A stretch of 20,711 nucleotides of DNA from Erythrobacteraceae bacterium CCH12-C2 (GTDB lineage Bacteria > Pseudomonadota > Alphaproteobacteria > Sphingomonadales > Sphingomonadaceae). The notes beneath the pieces were generated by a model. The model saw nothing but the letters and a program-made list of their open reading frames with translations. It was not told the DNA's origin and searched no databases. The position numbers and the translations under genes are program-made. The stretch lies in contig LSKF01000143.1 of assembly GCA_001556995.1 (NCBI GenBank), forward strand, positions 1 through 20,711, in the 5' to 3' direction. Positions 14,588 through 20,711 of the stretch are shown here, piece by piece (the first letter of the stretch is position 1; the number at the start of each line of letters is the position of its first letter).

Positions 14588-16048
14588 TCAACGACAGGGT
14601 GCATCCTTCATTTCGTTTGCTCTCTTTGTGAGAAACTCCGGTTCAATCTCGAATGGCACAACTCCGCGGTGGAACAGATTAACCGAAATGTTCCGGTCAC
14701 TGGGCGGATAAGCGCGCTGATCGCAATTTGCGCGCGGACAGATGCGGCAGGACACGCCGATCGGGGTGACCGCCTTTCCCGAGGAGAGGTCGAGCCCGTC
14801 GGCGTAGATGAACTCTTGTGCATGCTGCAACTCGCACCCCAGCGCCACGGCATAGCGGCGAGGCGTCCTGTCGAAGCGGCCCGATGCCTTCACAAGCCCC
14901 TTTGCAATCGAGACATATCGCAGGCCGTCTGGCGTCTCTGCAAGCTGGACAAGAATGCGGTCTGGGATGGCGGCAGCCTCATGCACGATCCACAGCGGGC
15001 ACGCCCCGCCGAAGCGAGCGAACTGGAAGCGGGTCGCGCTGTGCCGCTTGGTGATGTTTCCCGCCATGTCGACCCGGCAGAAGAAGATCGGTAAGCCCCT
15101 CTCCCCCTCTCGCTGCATAGTGGAAAGGCGGTGACAGGTCTGCTCAAAGCTCGTCTCGTAGAACAGCGCAAGCCGGTCGACATCGTGCCGGAATTCGCGG
15201 GCAAGGCGACGAAATTGGCCGTAGGGCATGAGCATCGCGCCGGCGGCATAGTTCGCAAGGCCAACGGTCAGCAACTCCCGCGCCACCTCGCTGCGCAGGC
15301 GGGCCGCGCTGGCGATCTCCCGGATAAGCGGCCCGAGCGACATAGCGGCAACGTGATAGGCGATCTGGAAGCGGATGCCCGTGGCGGGCTGCCCCGCGCC
15401 GATCCGCAGCACGCCCTGCGCGGCTTGGAAGCTGCGCAAGGCCTCATCGTGACGCACATCGACCGTAATACCGTACTTGTCTCGGAGATGGTGCCTCAGG
15501 TCCTCGGTCGAGGCCACCTGCCCTGCCCTGGCAATGGTGGCGGCGAGCTTTTCGGCGGCACGATCGATGGCATCGACATAATTGTTCGCTAGGTGAAACC
15601 AGTCGCGCACTTCCTCCCAGGGCAGTCGTGAGCCCTCATCAGTATCTACGGTCAGCGCTTCGTCAACCATTTCGAGCCTCTGGTTGGCTCGGCGTAATGC
15701 CTCGTGCAGCTCGACGAAACGGCGGGCGAAGCTGGGTTGCTGTTCGGCAATCTTGGCGAGTGTATCTGGCGCAACGGGTTCAGCGAAAAGCGGATCGCTA
15801 GCCGCCTCTCGCAGCATCAGTGCCAGCTGGTCGGTATCCTCGCCGGGGAATTCGGGCCAGTCGAGTGGGAATTGGCTCGCGACACGCTCGATCAGACGCG
15901 AGGTAAGCGGCCGGTCATCATGTTCAAGCTGGCTTAGATAGGAAGGGCTTATTCCCAGCTGCGCGGCCAGCTCCGCCTGCATCAGCTGCCGCCGCTCGCG
16001 AAGGACACGCAGCTGCGCCCCTGCGAAAATCCGATGTCGCTTGGCCAT
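14588..16048 (-). CDS. ScfR/RamB-type short-chain fatty acyl metabolism regulator (XRE family)
   Basis: 486 residues from the ATG at 16048. The N-terminal Xre-type helix-turn-helix spans about 24-49 (QAELAAQLGISPSYLSQLEH). A middle region follows that corresponds to the IrrE/ImmA-like domain of this family, without a HExxH motif, then the C-terminal ScfR domain ending in CRICPRANCDQRAYPP, whose C-x2-C-x4-C pattern is conserved in the family. Relatives (RamB, ScfR, PrpR type) regulate propionate, methylcitrate, glyoxylate or acetate genes in response to acyl-CoA status. The upstream region carries tandem TTTGCAAA motifs like the RamB site, so autoregulation is likely. It is divergent from a LuxR-type gene. 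The valine-degradation operon 1.2 kb away yields propionyl-CoA, a possible functional link. The longer frame beyond 16048 was rejected: it covers the operator-like DNA and the HTH starts here. Confidence 0.88.
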   Translation of the reverse strand: MAKRHRIFAGAQLRVLRERRQLMQAELAAQLGISPSYLSQLEHDDRPLTSRLIERVASQFPLDWPEFPGEDTDQLALMLREAASDPLFAEPVAPDTLAKIAEQQPSFARRFVELHEALRRANQRLEMVDEALTVDTDEGSRLPWEEVRDWFHLANNYVDAIDRAAEKLAATIARAGQVASTEDLRHHLRDKYGITVDVRHDEALRSFQAAQGVLRIGAGQPATGIRFQIAYHVAAMSLGPLIREIASAARLRSEVARELLTVGLANYAAGAMLMPYGQFRRLAREFRHDVDRLALFYETSFEQTCHRLSTMQREGERGLPIFFCRVDMAGNITKRHSATRFQFARFGGACPLWIVHEAAAIPDRILVQLAETPDGLRYVSIAKGLVKASGRFDRTPRRYAVALGCELQHAQEFIYADGLDLSSGKAVTPIGVSCRICPRANCDQRAYPPSDRNISVNLFHRGVVPFEIEPEFLTKRANEMKDAPCR

Positions 16049-16063
16049 GACGCGCCTTCCACA

Positions 16064-16093
16064 TTGCAAAGTGTTGGTTTGCAAATTTGCAAA
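16064..16093. promoter_or_regulatory. Tandem TTTGCAAA sites upstream of the ScfR-type gene
   Basis: TTTGCAAATTTGCAAA occupies 16078-16093. It is two abutting copies of the palindrome TTTGCAAA and is itself a perfect palindrome. A further TTGCAAAG lies at 16064-16071, in phase by about 14 nt. The RamB consensus in Corynebacterium contains ACTTTGCAAA as I recall. The block starts 16 nt upstream of the ScfR-type ATG, a position typical for autorepression, and lies 106 nt before the divergent LuxR-type ATG. Confidence 0.7.
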
Positions 16094-16198
16094 ATAGCAT
16101 TGGACGACGGGTCGGGCTTGCGCAAGGTTATAGTTCCGTCGGCTCGGCTCGCTCACCGTTCGCGGGTACGCGCACTGCTCCATCCCAAGGATAACTGC

Positions 16199-17071
16199 AT
16201 GGCCAACAACGTTCTGGAACTTCGCCGTCCCGAAGGGTCCTCCGCCCTGGCCGGGAACCTAATGCACGAAGTGATGCTCCACGATCACGCGGACACGGGT
16301 AGAGCGGCCGCGGCTCTGGCCTACGAGGCCGAGCGACATGGTTTGCAGCTAATGACCTGGCACAACCTTGCCACAATGGAACCGATGGTCGATGCGACAG
16401 GCAATCCGCTCAATGGCGGCGTATTCGGTTGGGACGGACAAATCCTTGCGCCGTGGCTGAGGAAGGGTGCAGCGGTCGTCTCAGCACTGGTTAAGGTCTG
16501 CCGCGTCGCCAGCGAGCCGCTGTGGATCAATGGGCATGGCGCCATGCCCATTGGCCACAACCGCTTCGTCCATCGGGTCGATTTTACTGGCTTCGAGGAC
16601 TTCATTGGTGCGAGCGCGGCCATCATTATGCCGGTACGCATGCCTTTCGGTTTTCTGGGTGCGGCCTTTCTCAGGAGCACCGTTCCGACGAAGGAAGACC
16701 TGTCGCAGGACTTTGCAACCTTCGCTCGGCATCTTGCGGAGCCGGTATACCGCTTCGTTCAGAGATATGCACAGCTGTCATACGACGAACGCTACCTTCC
16801 TGCCAACGGCCTTTTGACCGGCCGCGAGATCGAGTGCTTAAACTGGGTGGCGCAGGGTAAAACCGATTCCGAGATAGGGATCATCCTCGGCTGCAGTCAC
16901 GCGGGCGTGCGCTATCACATCACCCGTGCCTGCGCGAAGCTCAGTGCCGTGAATAGGGCACAAGCAGTGTTTCAAGCATGCCAATTGGGGTACCTTGGGG
17001 TCCCGTCGAAGCGTCCCGGCGTTCAAACAGGCTGCTCCACTGCGGACATCGCTATGTCGACCGCGCTATGA
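16199..17071 (+). CDS. LuxR-family transcriptional regulator, probably an orphan
   Basis: 290 residues. The C-terminal LuxR/GerE helix-turn-helix is clear at about 206-265: LTGREIECLNWVAQGKTDSE, then IGIILGCSHAGVRYHITRAC. It has the conserved Glu, Leu and Gly of the domain (E210, L214, G220). The N-terminal 180 residues resemble the autoinducer-binding domain class in length and position. I cannot place the usual Trp/Tyr/Asp ligand set, so a homoserine-lactone ligand should not be assumed. No luxI-type gene is nearby, which makes it a LuxR 'solo'. The start at 16199 has AAGGA about 8 nt upstream. A longer frame from 16034 would overlap the intergenic TTTGCAAA sites and was rejected. About 18 residues rich in Ser/Thr follow the HTH. 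Confidence 0.85.
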   Translation: MANNVLELRRPEGSSALAGNLMHEVMLHDHADTGRAAAALAYEAERHGLQLMTWHNLATMEPMVDATGNPLNGGVFGWDGQILAPWLRKGAAVVSALVKVCRVASEPLWINGHGAMPIGHNRFVHRVDFTGFEDFIGASAAIIMPVRMPFGFLGAAFLRSTVPTKEDLSQDFATFARHLAEPVYRFVQRYAQLSYDERYLPANGLLTGREIECLNWVAQGKTDSEIGIILGCSHAGVRYHITRACAKLSAVNRAQAVFQACQLGYLGVPSKRPGVQTGCSTADIAMSTAL

Positions 17072-17233
17072 GTTGCTGATCGTGCGAAAACGCCATGCAA
17101 GGTCTCGGAGCATATTGACGAGCAATTGATGAAAATTCTGACGCTTGGTCATGCTACATCGGGCATGCGACCACCCGTGGCCCGTGATGGGCACGCCGCG
17201 AAAATTCAGTAGCCGATCAGGCGGCAAGAATTG
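17072..17233. other. Convergent intergenic stretch, nothing recognised
   Basis: 160 nt between the convergent LuxR-type and 3-hydroxyisobutyrate dehydrogenase genes. I see no convincing terminator stem with a T-run and no small gene. Confidence 0.4.
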
Positions 17234-18103
17234 TCATGTTAGCGAGCGGATTACTCCGGAAAAGTCGATGCTAGTATTGTCCTTGGCGAAGGCTTCGTAA
17301 ATCACGCGGGCGTGCTCGCCGAGTTCGACCTTGGCCCCCGCCCCCGCTGCCGCTTCCATCGCCAGTTTAAGATCCTTGAGCATCAGGCCTGCCGCAAAGC
17401 CGCCTTGATAGCCGTTGTCAGCCGGGGTTACGGGCCCGACATCGGGAACCGGGCAATAGGAGGTCATCGACCAGCACTGGCCCGAGGAGACGCTGGAAAT
17501 GTCGTAGAAGGTCTGCGGATCTAGCCCGAGCTTCTGCGCCATGGCGAAGGCCTCGCAGGTGCCGATCATGTGGATCGCCAATAGCATGTTGTTGCAGATC
17601 TTTGCGGCCTGTCCCGTTCCCGCAGCGCCGGCATGGATCACCGCCTTGCCCATCGCGGCAAGGATCGGCTGGGCGCGGGCGAATGCTTCGTCACTGCCGC
17701 CGACCATGAAGGTGAGTGTGCCGCCTGTCGCTGCCGCGATCCCGCCCGAGACCGGCGCATCGACCATCTGGTAATTATGCGCTTCAGTGACTTCGATAAC
17801 TTCGCGCGCGGTATCGACGTCGATGGTCGAGCAGTCCATCATGATCGCGCCTTCAGGGGCGTGGCCGATCACGTCGTTCCAGTAGACCTGTTTGACGATC
17901 GCGCCGTTGGGCAACATCGAAACGACCGCCTCGGCCGTGGCGCAGGCCTCCTTTGCGGTGGCGAACGTCTCGCACCCCGCCTCACCCGCAGCGGCGAGCG
18001 CGGCCTCCGAAAGGTCGAAGGCGCGGACTTCGTGGCCCGCATTCACAAGGTTGGCAGCCATCCCGCCGCCCATGTTGCCGAGGCCGATAAAGGCGATTTT
18101 CAT
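17234..18103 (-). CDS. mmsB: 3-hydroxyisobutyrate dehydrogenase
   Basis: Oxidises 3-hydroxyisobutyrate to methylmalonate semialdehyde with NAD+, the step in valine degradation after the hydrolase encoded upstream. 289 residues, the normal length. The N-terminal Rossmann fold has GLGNMG at 7-12. The substrate loop DAPVSGG is at 115-121. The catalytic Lys is K168 in GTGQAAKICNN, with Asn171/Asn172 following, as in the beta-hydroxyacid dehydrogenases. The ATG at 18103 begins MKIAFIGLGNMG exactly at the dinucleotide fold. The longer frame upstream runs through a palindromic repeat and is not coding. It is the last gene of the operon seen here, separated from the enoyl-CoA hydratase gene by that repeat. 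Confidence 0.93.
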   Translation of the reverse strand: MKIAFIGLGNMGGGMAANLVNAGHEVRAFDLSEAALAAAGEAGCETFATAKEACATAEAVVSMLPNGAIVKQVYWNDVIGHAPEGAIMMDCSTIDVDTAREVIEVTEAHNYQMVDAPVSGGIAAATGGTLTFMVGGSDEAFARAQPILAAMGKAVIHAGAAGTGQAAKICNNMLLAIHMIGTCEAFAMAQKLGLDPQTFYDISSVSSGQCWSMTSYCPVPDVGPVTPADNGYQGGFAAGLMLKDLKLAMEAAAGAGAKVELGEHARVIYEAFAKDNTSIDFSGVIRSLT

Positions 18104-18108
18104 GTTGT

Positions 18109-18211
18109 CTCTCCCCTCCCGCTTGCGGGAGGGGCCGGGGGTGGGCCTGCTTCCCGCAAGACTGCGGTGGGACTTGCCCACCCCTAACCCCTCCCGCAAG
18201 CGGGAGGGGGA
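18109..18211. repeat. Large inverted repeat made of two GC-rich palindromes
   Basis: Two copies of a palindrome, CCCCTCCCGC-TT-GCGGGAGGGG (18113-18134) and CCCCTCCCGC-AA-GCGGGAGGGG (18188-18209), face each other. Their inner flanks, GGGTGGGC (18139-18146) and GCCCACCC (18176-18183), are also complementary, so the whole 100 nt can fold as one long stem or as two small hairpins. This is an intergenic repeat typical of high-GC sphingomonads and related genera. It lies inside the valine operon between the hydratase and the dehydrogenase genes and could affect mRNA stability. Confidence 0.85.
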
Positions 18212-18216
18212 CTAAG

Positions 18217-19011
18217 TCACCGCCCCTTCCACTGCCCTTCGCGCTTCTCGATGAAAGCAGCCATGCCCTCGGCCTTGTCCTCGGAGGCGGTGAGGATCTG
18301 GAAGATCCGCCGCTCGACGATCAGGCCCTGATCGAGGGTCATCTCGAAAGCCGAGTTCACCATCTCCTTGTTGGCGATGGTCGCCATCGGCGGCATTCCG
18401 GCGATGATCGCGGCGGTCTTGAGCGTCTCGGCGATCAGTTCCTCATGCGGCACCACGCGGGCGACGAGGTTGCTGCGCTCGGCCTCCTCGGCGTTCATCA
18501 TCCGGCCGGTGAGACACATTTCCATCGACTTCGACTTGCCGATCGCGCGGGTCAGCCGCTGCGAACCGCCCATCCCCGGCGCGACGCCGAGCTTGATTTC
18601 GGGCTGACCGAACTTTGCCTTGTCGCTGGCGATGATGAAGTCCGCCATCATCGCCAGCTCGCACCCGCCGCCCAGCGCAAAGCCGTTGACCGCCGCGATC
18701 CACGGCTTGCGGGTCTTCTTGACGATCTCGGACGTCCAGGGGCTGAAGAAGTCGTCGAGGTAGAAATCGGCTGCCGGCTTCTCGCTCATTTCCTTGATGT
18801 CCGCGCCCGCCGCAAAGGCCTTGTCGCCGCTGCCGGTGAGGATCGCGCACAGCTGTGTGGTATCGGCCTGATAGGCGGCGAAGGCGTCAATCAGCTCGGT
18901 CAGCACCTGCGAATTGAGGGCGTTCAGCGCCTGCGGACGGTTGATCGTCAGCAGCGTAACGCCCTTGGTCCCGCGGGCATCGGTTTCAACGGTGATGGTT
19001 TCGTAACTCAT
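18217..19011 (-). CDS. Enoyl-CoA hydratase (methacrylyl-CoA hydration expected)
   Basis: 264 residues of the crotonase family. The oxyanion-hole region FAAGADI is at 66-72. Both catalytic glutamates are present: E118 in GGGCELAMMAD and E138 in GQPEIKLGV, corresponding to Glu144 and Glu164 of rat mitochondrial hydratase. It is therefore an active hydratase rather than a two-Glu-less relative. In this operon it should convert methacrylyl-CoA to 3-hydroxyisobutyryl-CoA. The ATG at 19011 overlaps the stop of the upstream gene (ATGA), which decides the start over an in-frame ATG four codons earlier. A broader role in straight-chain beta-oxidation is also possible. Confidence 0.93.
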   Translation of the reverse strand: MSYETITVETDARGTKGVTLLTINRPQALNALNSQVLTELIDAFAAYQADTTQLCAILTGSGDKAFAAGADIKEMSEKPAADFYLDDFFSPWTSEIVKKTRKPWIAAVNGFALGGGCELAMMADFIIASDKAKFGQPEIKLGVAPGMGGSQRLTRAIGKSKSMEMCLTGRMMNAEEAERSNLVARVVPHEELIAETLKTAAIIAGMPPMATIANKEMVNSAFEMTLDQGLIVERRIFQILTASEDKAEGMAAFIEKREGQWKGR

Positions 19012-20063
19012 AGCGGCTTCCATTCCTCATCGGCGGGCAGGGCTGCGAAGATCGCGTCGAGCAGGTCTTCGGTCACGCCCTCCGGGGTGGCGGGGTCCCA
19101 CTTGGGATCATTGGTCTTGTCGACGATCACCGCGCGCACGCCCTCGGCGAAGTCGGGGCGGGTCAGCACGCGGCTGGCGATGCGGTATTCCATCCGCATG
19201 TTGTCGGCAAAATCGGTGAGGGCTGCCGAAGCGGCCAGCTGGCGCAGCGCGACCTTGCAGGTCTGCGGGCTCTTGGTGCCGAGCGTGTCGCGTTCCTTCA
19301 TCGCCCAGTCGTCGCCGGCGCTCGCGGCGGCATCGAGGCTGGCGAGAATGTCCTCGTAACGCTCGGAGGCGAAATGCTTGGCGATCCTGTCGGCATTGGC
19401 CTCGATCCGCGCCTTGGGCGGGGTGCCGACGGGTTCGCTGAGGATGCCCGCGATCCGGTCAGGGTGATCGTGGATGCGGGCCTTGATGTCCTCCAGCATG
19501 TCGTGCGGCACATAGTGGGTGGCAAGCCCGGTCCACAGGCATTCCGACCCGTCGAGCCGCGCGCCGGTGAGCGCCAGGAACTGCCCCAGCCGCCCACCGA
19601 GCCGCGAGAGATACCAGCCACCGCCGACATCGGGGAACAGGCCGATCCCGGTCTCCGGCATGGCAAAGCGGGTGTTTTCAGTCGCCACCCGGTACTTGGC
19701 GGGCTGCGAGATGCCTACGCCGCCGCCCATCGTGATGCCGTCCATGAAGGCCACGATCGGCTTGGCATAGGTGAACATCTGGTGGTTGAGCTGATATTCG
19801 TCGTGGAAGAACTGGCGGCCCGAAACGCCGCCATCGTTCAGCGCGGAGTTGCGCAGGAAGGCGATATCGCCCCCGGCGCAGAAGCCGCGCCCTTCGGCAT
19901 GATCGAGGATCACCGCCTTGATGCTGTCGTCCGCCGCCCACTCGGTCAGCGCCGCACTCATCGCATGGCACATTTCCAGCGTGAGCGCGTACAGCGCCTT
20001 GGGGCGATTGAGACTGATATGGCCGATCGGGCCATTCGTGCGGATCAGAACGTCTTCATTCAT
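19008..20063 (-). CDS. 3-hydroxyisobutyryl-CoA hydrolase
   Basis: 351 residues, a crotonase-fold thioesterase that releases 3-hydroxyisobutyrate from its CoA ester and protects the cell from the reactive methacrylyl-CoA pathway. Diagnostic features: GRGFCAGGDI (58-67), MDGITMGGGVGIS (107-119) and MPETGIGLFPDVGGG (135-149). E137 and D145 match the Glu169/Asp177 pair of human HIBCH as I recall. The long C-terminal part, with the KDNTNDPKWDP-like segment VDKTNDPKWDPATPEGV near the end, is typical of the family and absent from true hydratases. The start overlaps the preceding stop by 1 nt (TGATG), and its own stop overlaps the hydratase start. Confidence 0.93.
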   Translation of the reverse strand: MNEDVLIRTNGPIGHISLNRPKALYALTLEMCHAMSAALTEWAADDSIKAVILDHAEGRGFCAGGDIAFLRNSALNDGGVSGRQFFHDEYQLNHQMFTYAKPIVAFMDGITMGGGVGISQPAKYRVATENTRFAMPETGIGLFPDVGGGWYLSRLGGRLGQFLALTGARLDGSECLWTGLATHYVPHDMLEDIKARIHDHPDRIAGILSEPVGTPPKARIEANADRIAKHFASERYEDILASLDAAASAGDDWAMKERDTLGTKSPQTCKVALRQLAASAALTDFADNMRMEYRIASRVLTRPDFAEGVRAVIVDKTNDPKWDPATPEGVTEDLLDAIFAALPADEEWKPL

Positions 20064-20458
20064 CAGTTCACGTCTTTCGGTTCGATCAGGTCCCAGCGGT
20101 TCCCGAAAGGATCGCTGAACACCGCCACCGTGCCATAGGCCTCATGCCGAGGCTGTTCGTCAAAGCGCACACCGGCCGCGCAAAGGCGGGCATGGGTGCC
20201 TGCGAAATCCGGAGTATGCGCAAAAAAGCCCACACGGCCGCCGGTCTGGTTGCCGATTGCAGCCGCCTGGGCCTCGCCCACCGCCTTGGCGAGCAGCAGC
20301 CGACCGCCATCCTTCCCGCCAACCACCACCCAGCGCTTGCCGTCGCCCATGTCGCTGTCCTCGATCAGATCGAAGCCCAGCGCATTGACGCAGAAAGCGA
20401 TCCCCGCGTCATAATCGGGAACCACCAGTGTCGTCAGGACAACCCGGGTACCGGTCAC
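20063..20458 (-). CDS. VOC (glyoxalase/bleomycin-resistance fold) protein
   Basis: 131 residues, the size of a single VOC module with two beta-alpha-beta-beta-beta units (LTTLVVPDYDAGIAFCVNAL, then VGFFAHTPDFAGTHARLCAA). The terminal FSDPFGNRWDLIEP is the family signature. The last Glu is a possible metal ligand, but I cannot complete a standard His/Glu metal set with confidence. The start is a GTG at 20458 sharing GTGA with the acyl-CoA dehydrogenase stop. The gene is wedged between dehydrogenase and hydrolase with overlaps on both sides, so it is co-translated with the valine pathway. Its substrate is unknown. A detoxifying or epimerase-like role on pathway intermediates is a guess. Confidence 0.88.
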   Translation of the reverse strand: MTGTRVVLTTLVVPDYDAGIAFCVNALGFDLIEDSDMGDGKRWVVVGGKDGGRLLLAKAVGEAQAAAIGNQTGGRVGFFAHTPDFAGTHARLCAAGVRFDEQPRHEAYGTVAVFSDPFGNRWDLIEPKDVN

Positions 20459-20711
20459 TGGCGCAGCAAATCCCGACCGACGACCATGCGCATGATCTGG
20501 TTGGTGCCTTCGAGGATCGAGTGGACCCTGAGGTCGCGCCAGAAGCGTTCGATCGGGTAGTCCTGAAGATAGCCGTAGCCGCCGAACAGCTGCAGCGCCT
20601 TGTCGACGATGGCACTGCCGCTGTCGGTCGCCAGCCGCTTGGCCATCGCGCTGAAACGCGTCTTGTCGGGCGCGTTGTCGGTCACCTTGGCCGCCGCGAG
20701 GTAGAGCAGCG
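20455..20711 (-). CDS. Acyl-CoA dehydrogenase, C-terminal part (isobutyryl-CoA dehydrogenase expected)
   Basis: About 85 C-terminal residues are visible, with the frame open to the window edge; the true start lies outside. The end of the domain is clear: LFGGYGYLQDYPIERFWRDL followed by HSILEGTNQIMRMVVGRDLL. The EGT Glu is at the position of the catalytic base in medium-chain acyl-CoA dehydrogenase. As the first enzyme before hydrolase, hydratase and 3-hydroxyisobutyrate dehydrogenase genes, it most likely oxidises isobutyryl-CoA. Its stop overlaps the VOC gene start (GTGA). A short-chain acyl-CoA dehydrogenase of other specificity cannot be excluded from this fragment. Confidence 0.88.
   Translation of the reverse strand, partial: LLYLAAAKVTDNAPDKTRFSAMAKRLATDSGSAIVDKALQLFGGYGYLQDYPIERFWRDLRVHSILEGTNQIMRMVVGRDLLRQ

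Noticed and set aside
15464..15469. A further GTAATA half-site inside the ScfR-type gene
   Set aside because: No TATTAC partner at 14 nt; a single hexamer is expected by chance.
1..20711. CRISPR arrays, prophage structural genes, toxin-antitoxin pairs
   Set aside because: I saw no spaced direct repeats, phage proteins or toxin-antitoxin signatures on either strand.

Overview
The window is GC-rich and densely packed. It looks like part of a sphingomonad (Alphaproteobacteria, Sphingomonadales, most likely an Erythrobacteraceae-type organism). The pointers are strongly GC-biased codon use, an intergenic palindrome built on TCGAGCGAAGTCGAGA of a kind I associate with sphingomonads, an ScfR/RamB-type regulator, and a compact valine-catabolism operon. 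This placement is an inference; no rRNA or intact tRNA is present.

Region 1 (1-8821, minus strand, transcribed towards position 1) is one assimilation locus. In transcription order it encodes a NitT/TauT-type ABC importer (lipoprotein binding protein, permease, ATPase), a NikR-like ribbon-helix-helix regulator, the two DUF1989 'urea carboxylase-associated' proteins, a 1180-residue biotin-dependent urea/guanidine carboxylase, and the start of an allophanate hydrolase that runs off the window. Proteins of this set are now understood as a guanidine pathway: guanidine is carboxylated, carboxyguanidine is deiminated by the DUF1989 pair to allophanate, and allophanate is hydrolysed to ammonia and CO2. 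The most interesting point is regulatory. I see no guanidine riboswitch. Instead, two copies of a TATTAC-N14-GTAATA palindrome lie upstream of the binding-protein gene and just upstream of the NikR-like gene, the second inside the last codons of the ATPase gene. The NikR-like protein has lost three of the four nickel ligands, so it probably senses something else.

Region 2 (8996-11623) holds an exported YVTN-type beta-propeller lipoprotein (plus strand). Convergent to it is a lipoprotein of the formylglycine-generating-enzyme family that keeps both catalytic cysteines, preceded by a coupled, probably frameshifted ORF of unknown function.

Region 3 (11624-12420 and 13672-14587) is accessory or decayed DNA flanking a ferredoxin-reductase-like gene (12421-13671). 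It contains a 22-bp tRNA-Ser 3'-end fragment (a likely attachment-site scar), an AT-rich stretch with no recognisable gene, a perfect 10-bp hairpin, an IS3-family transposase C-terminal remnant and a frameshifted IS5-family transposase remnant.

Region 4 (14588-17071) is a divergent regulator pair: an ScfR/RamB-type regulator (minus) and a LuxR-type regulator (plus). Tandem TTTGCAAA sites lie between them.

Region 5 (17234-20711, minus strand) is a valine/isobutyryl-CoA degradation operon with overlapping genes: acyl-CoA dehydrogenase (partial), a VOC protein, 3-hydroxyisobutyryl-CoA hydrolase, enoyl-CoA hydratase and 3-hydroxyisobutyrate dehydrogenase. A large inverted repeat separates the last two. 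Propionyl-CoA arises from this pathway, which gives a plausible but unproven link to the neighbouring ScfR-type regulator.
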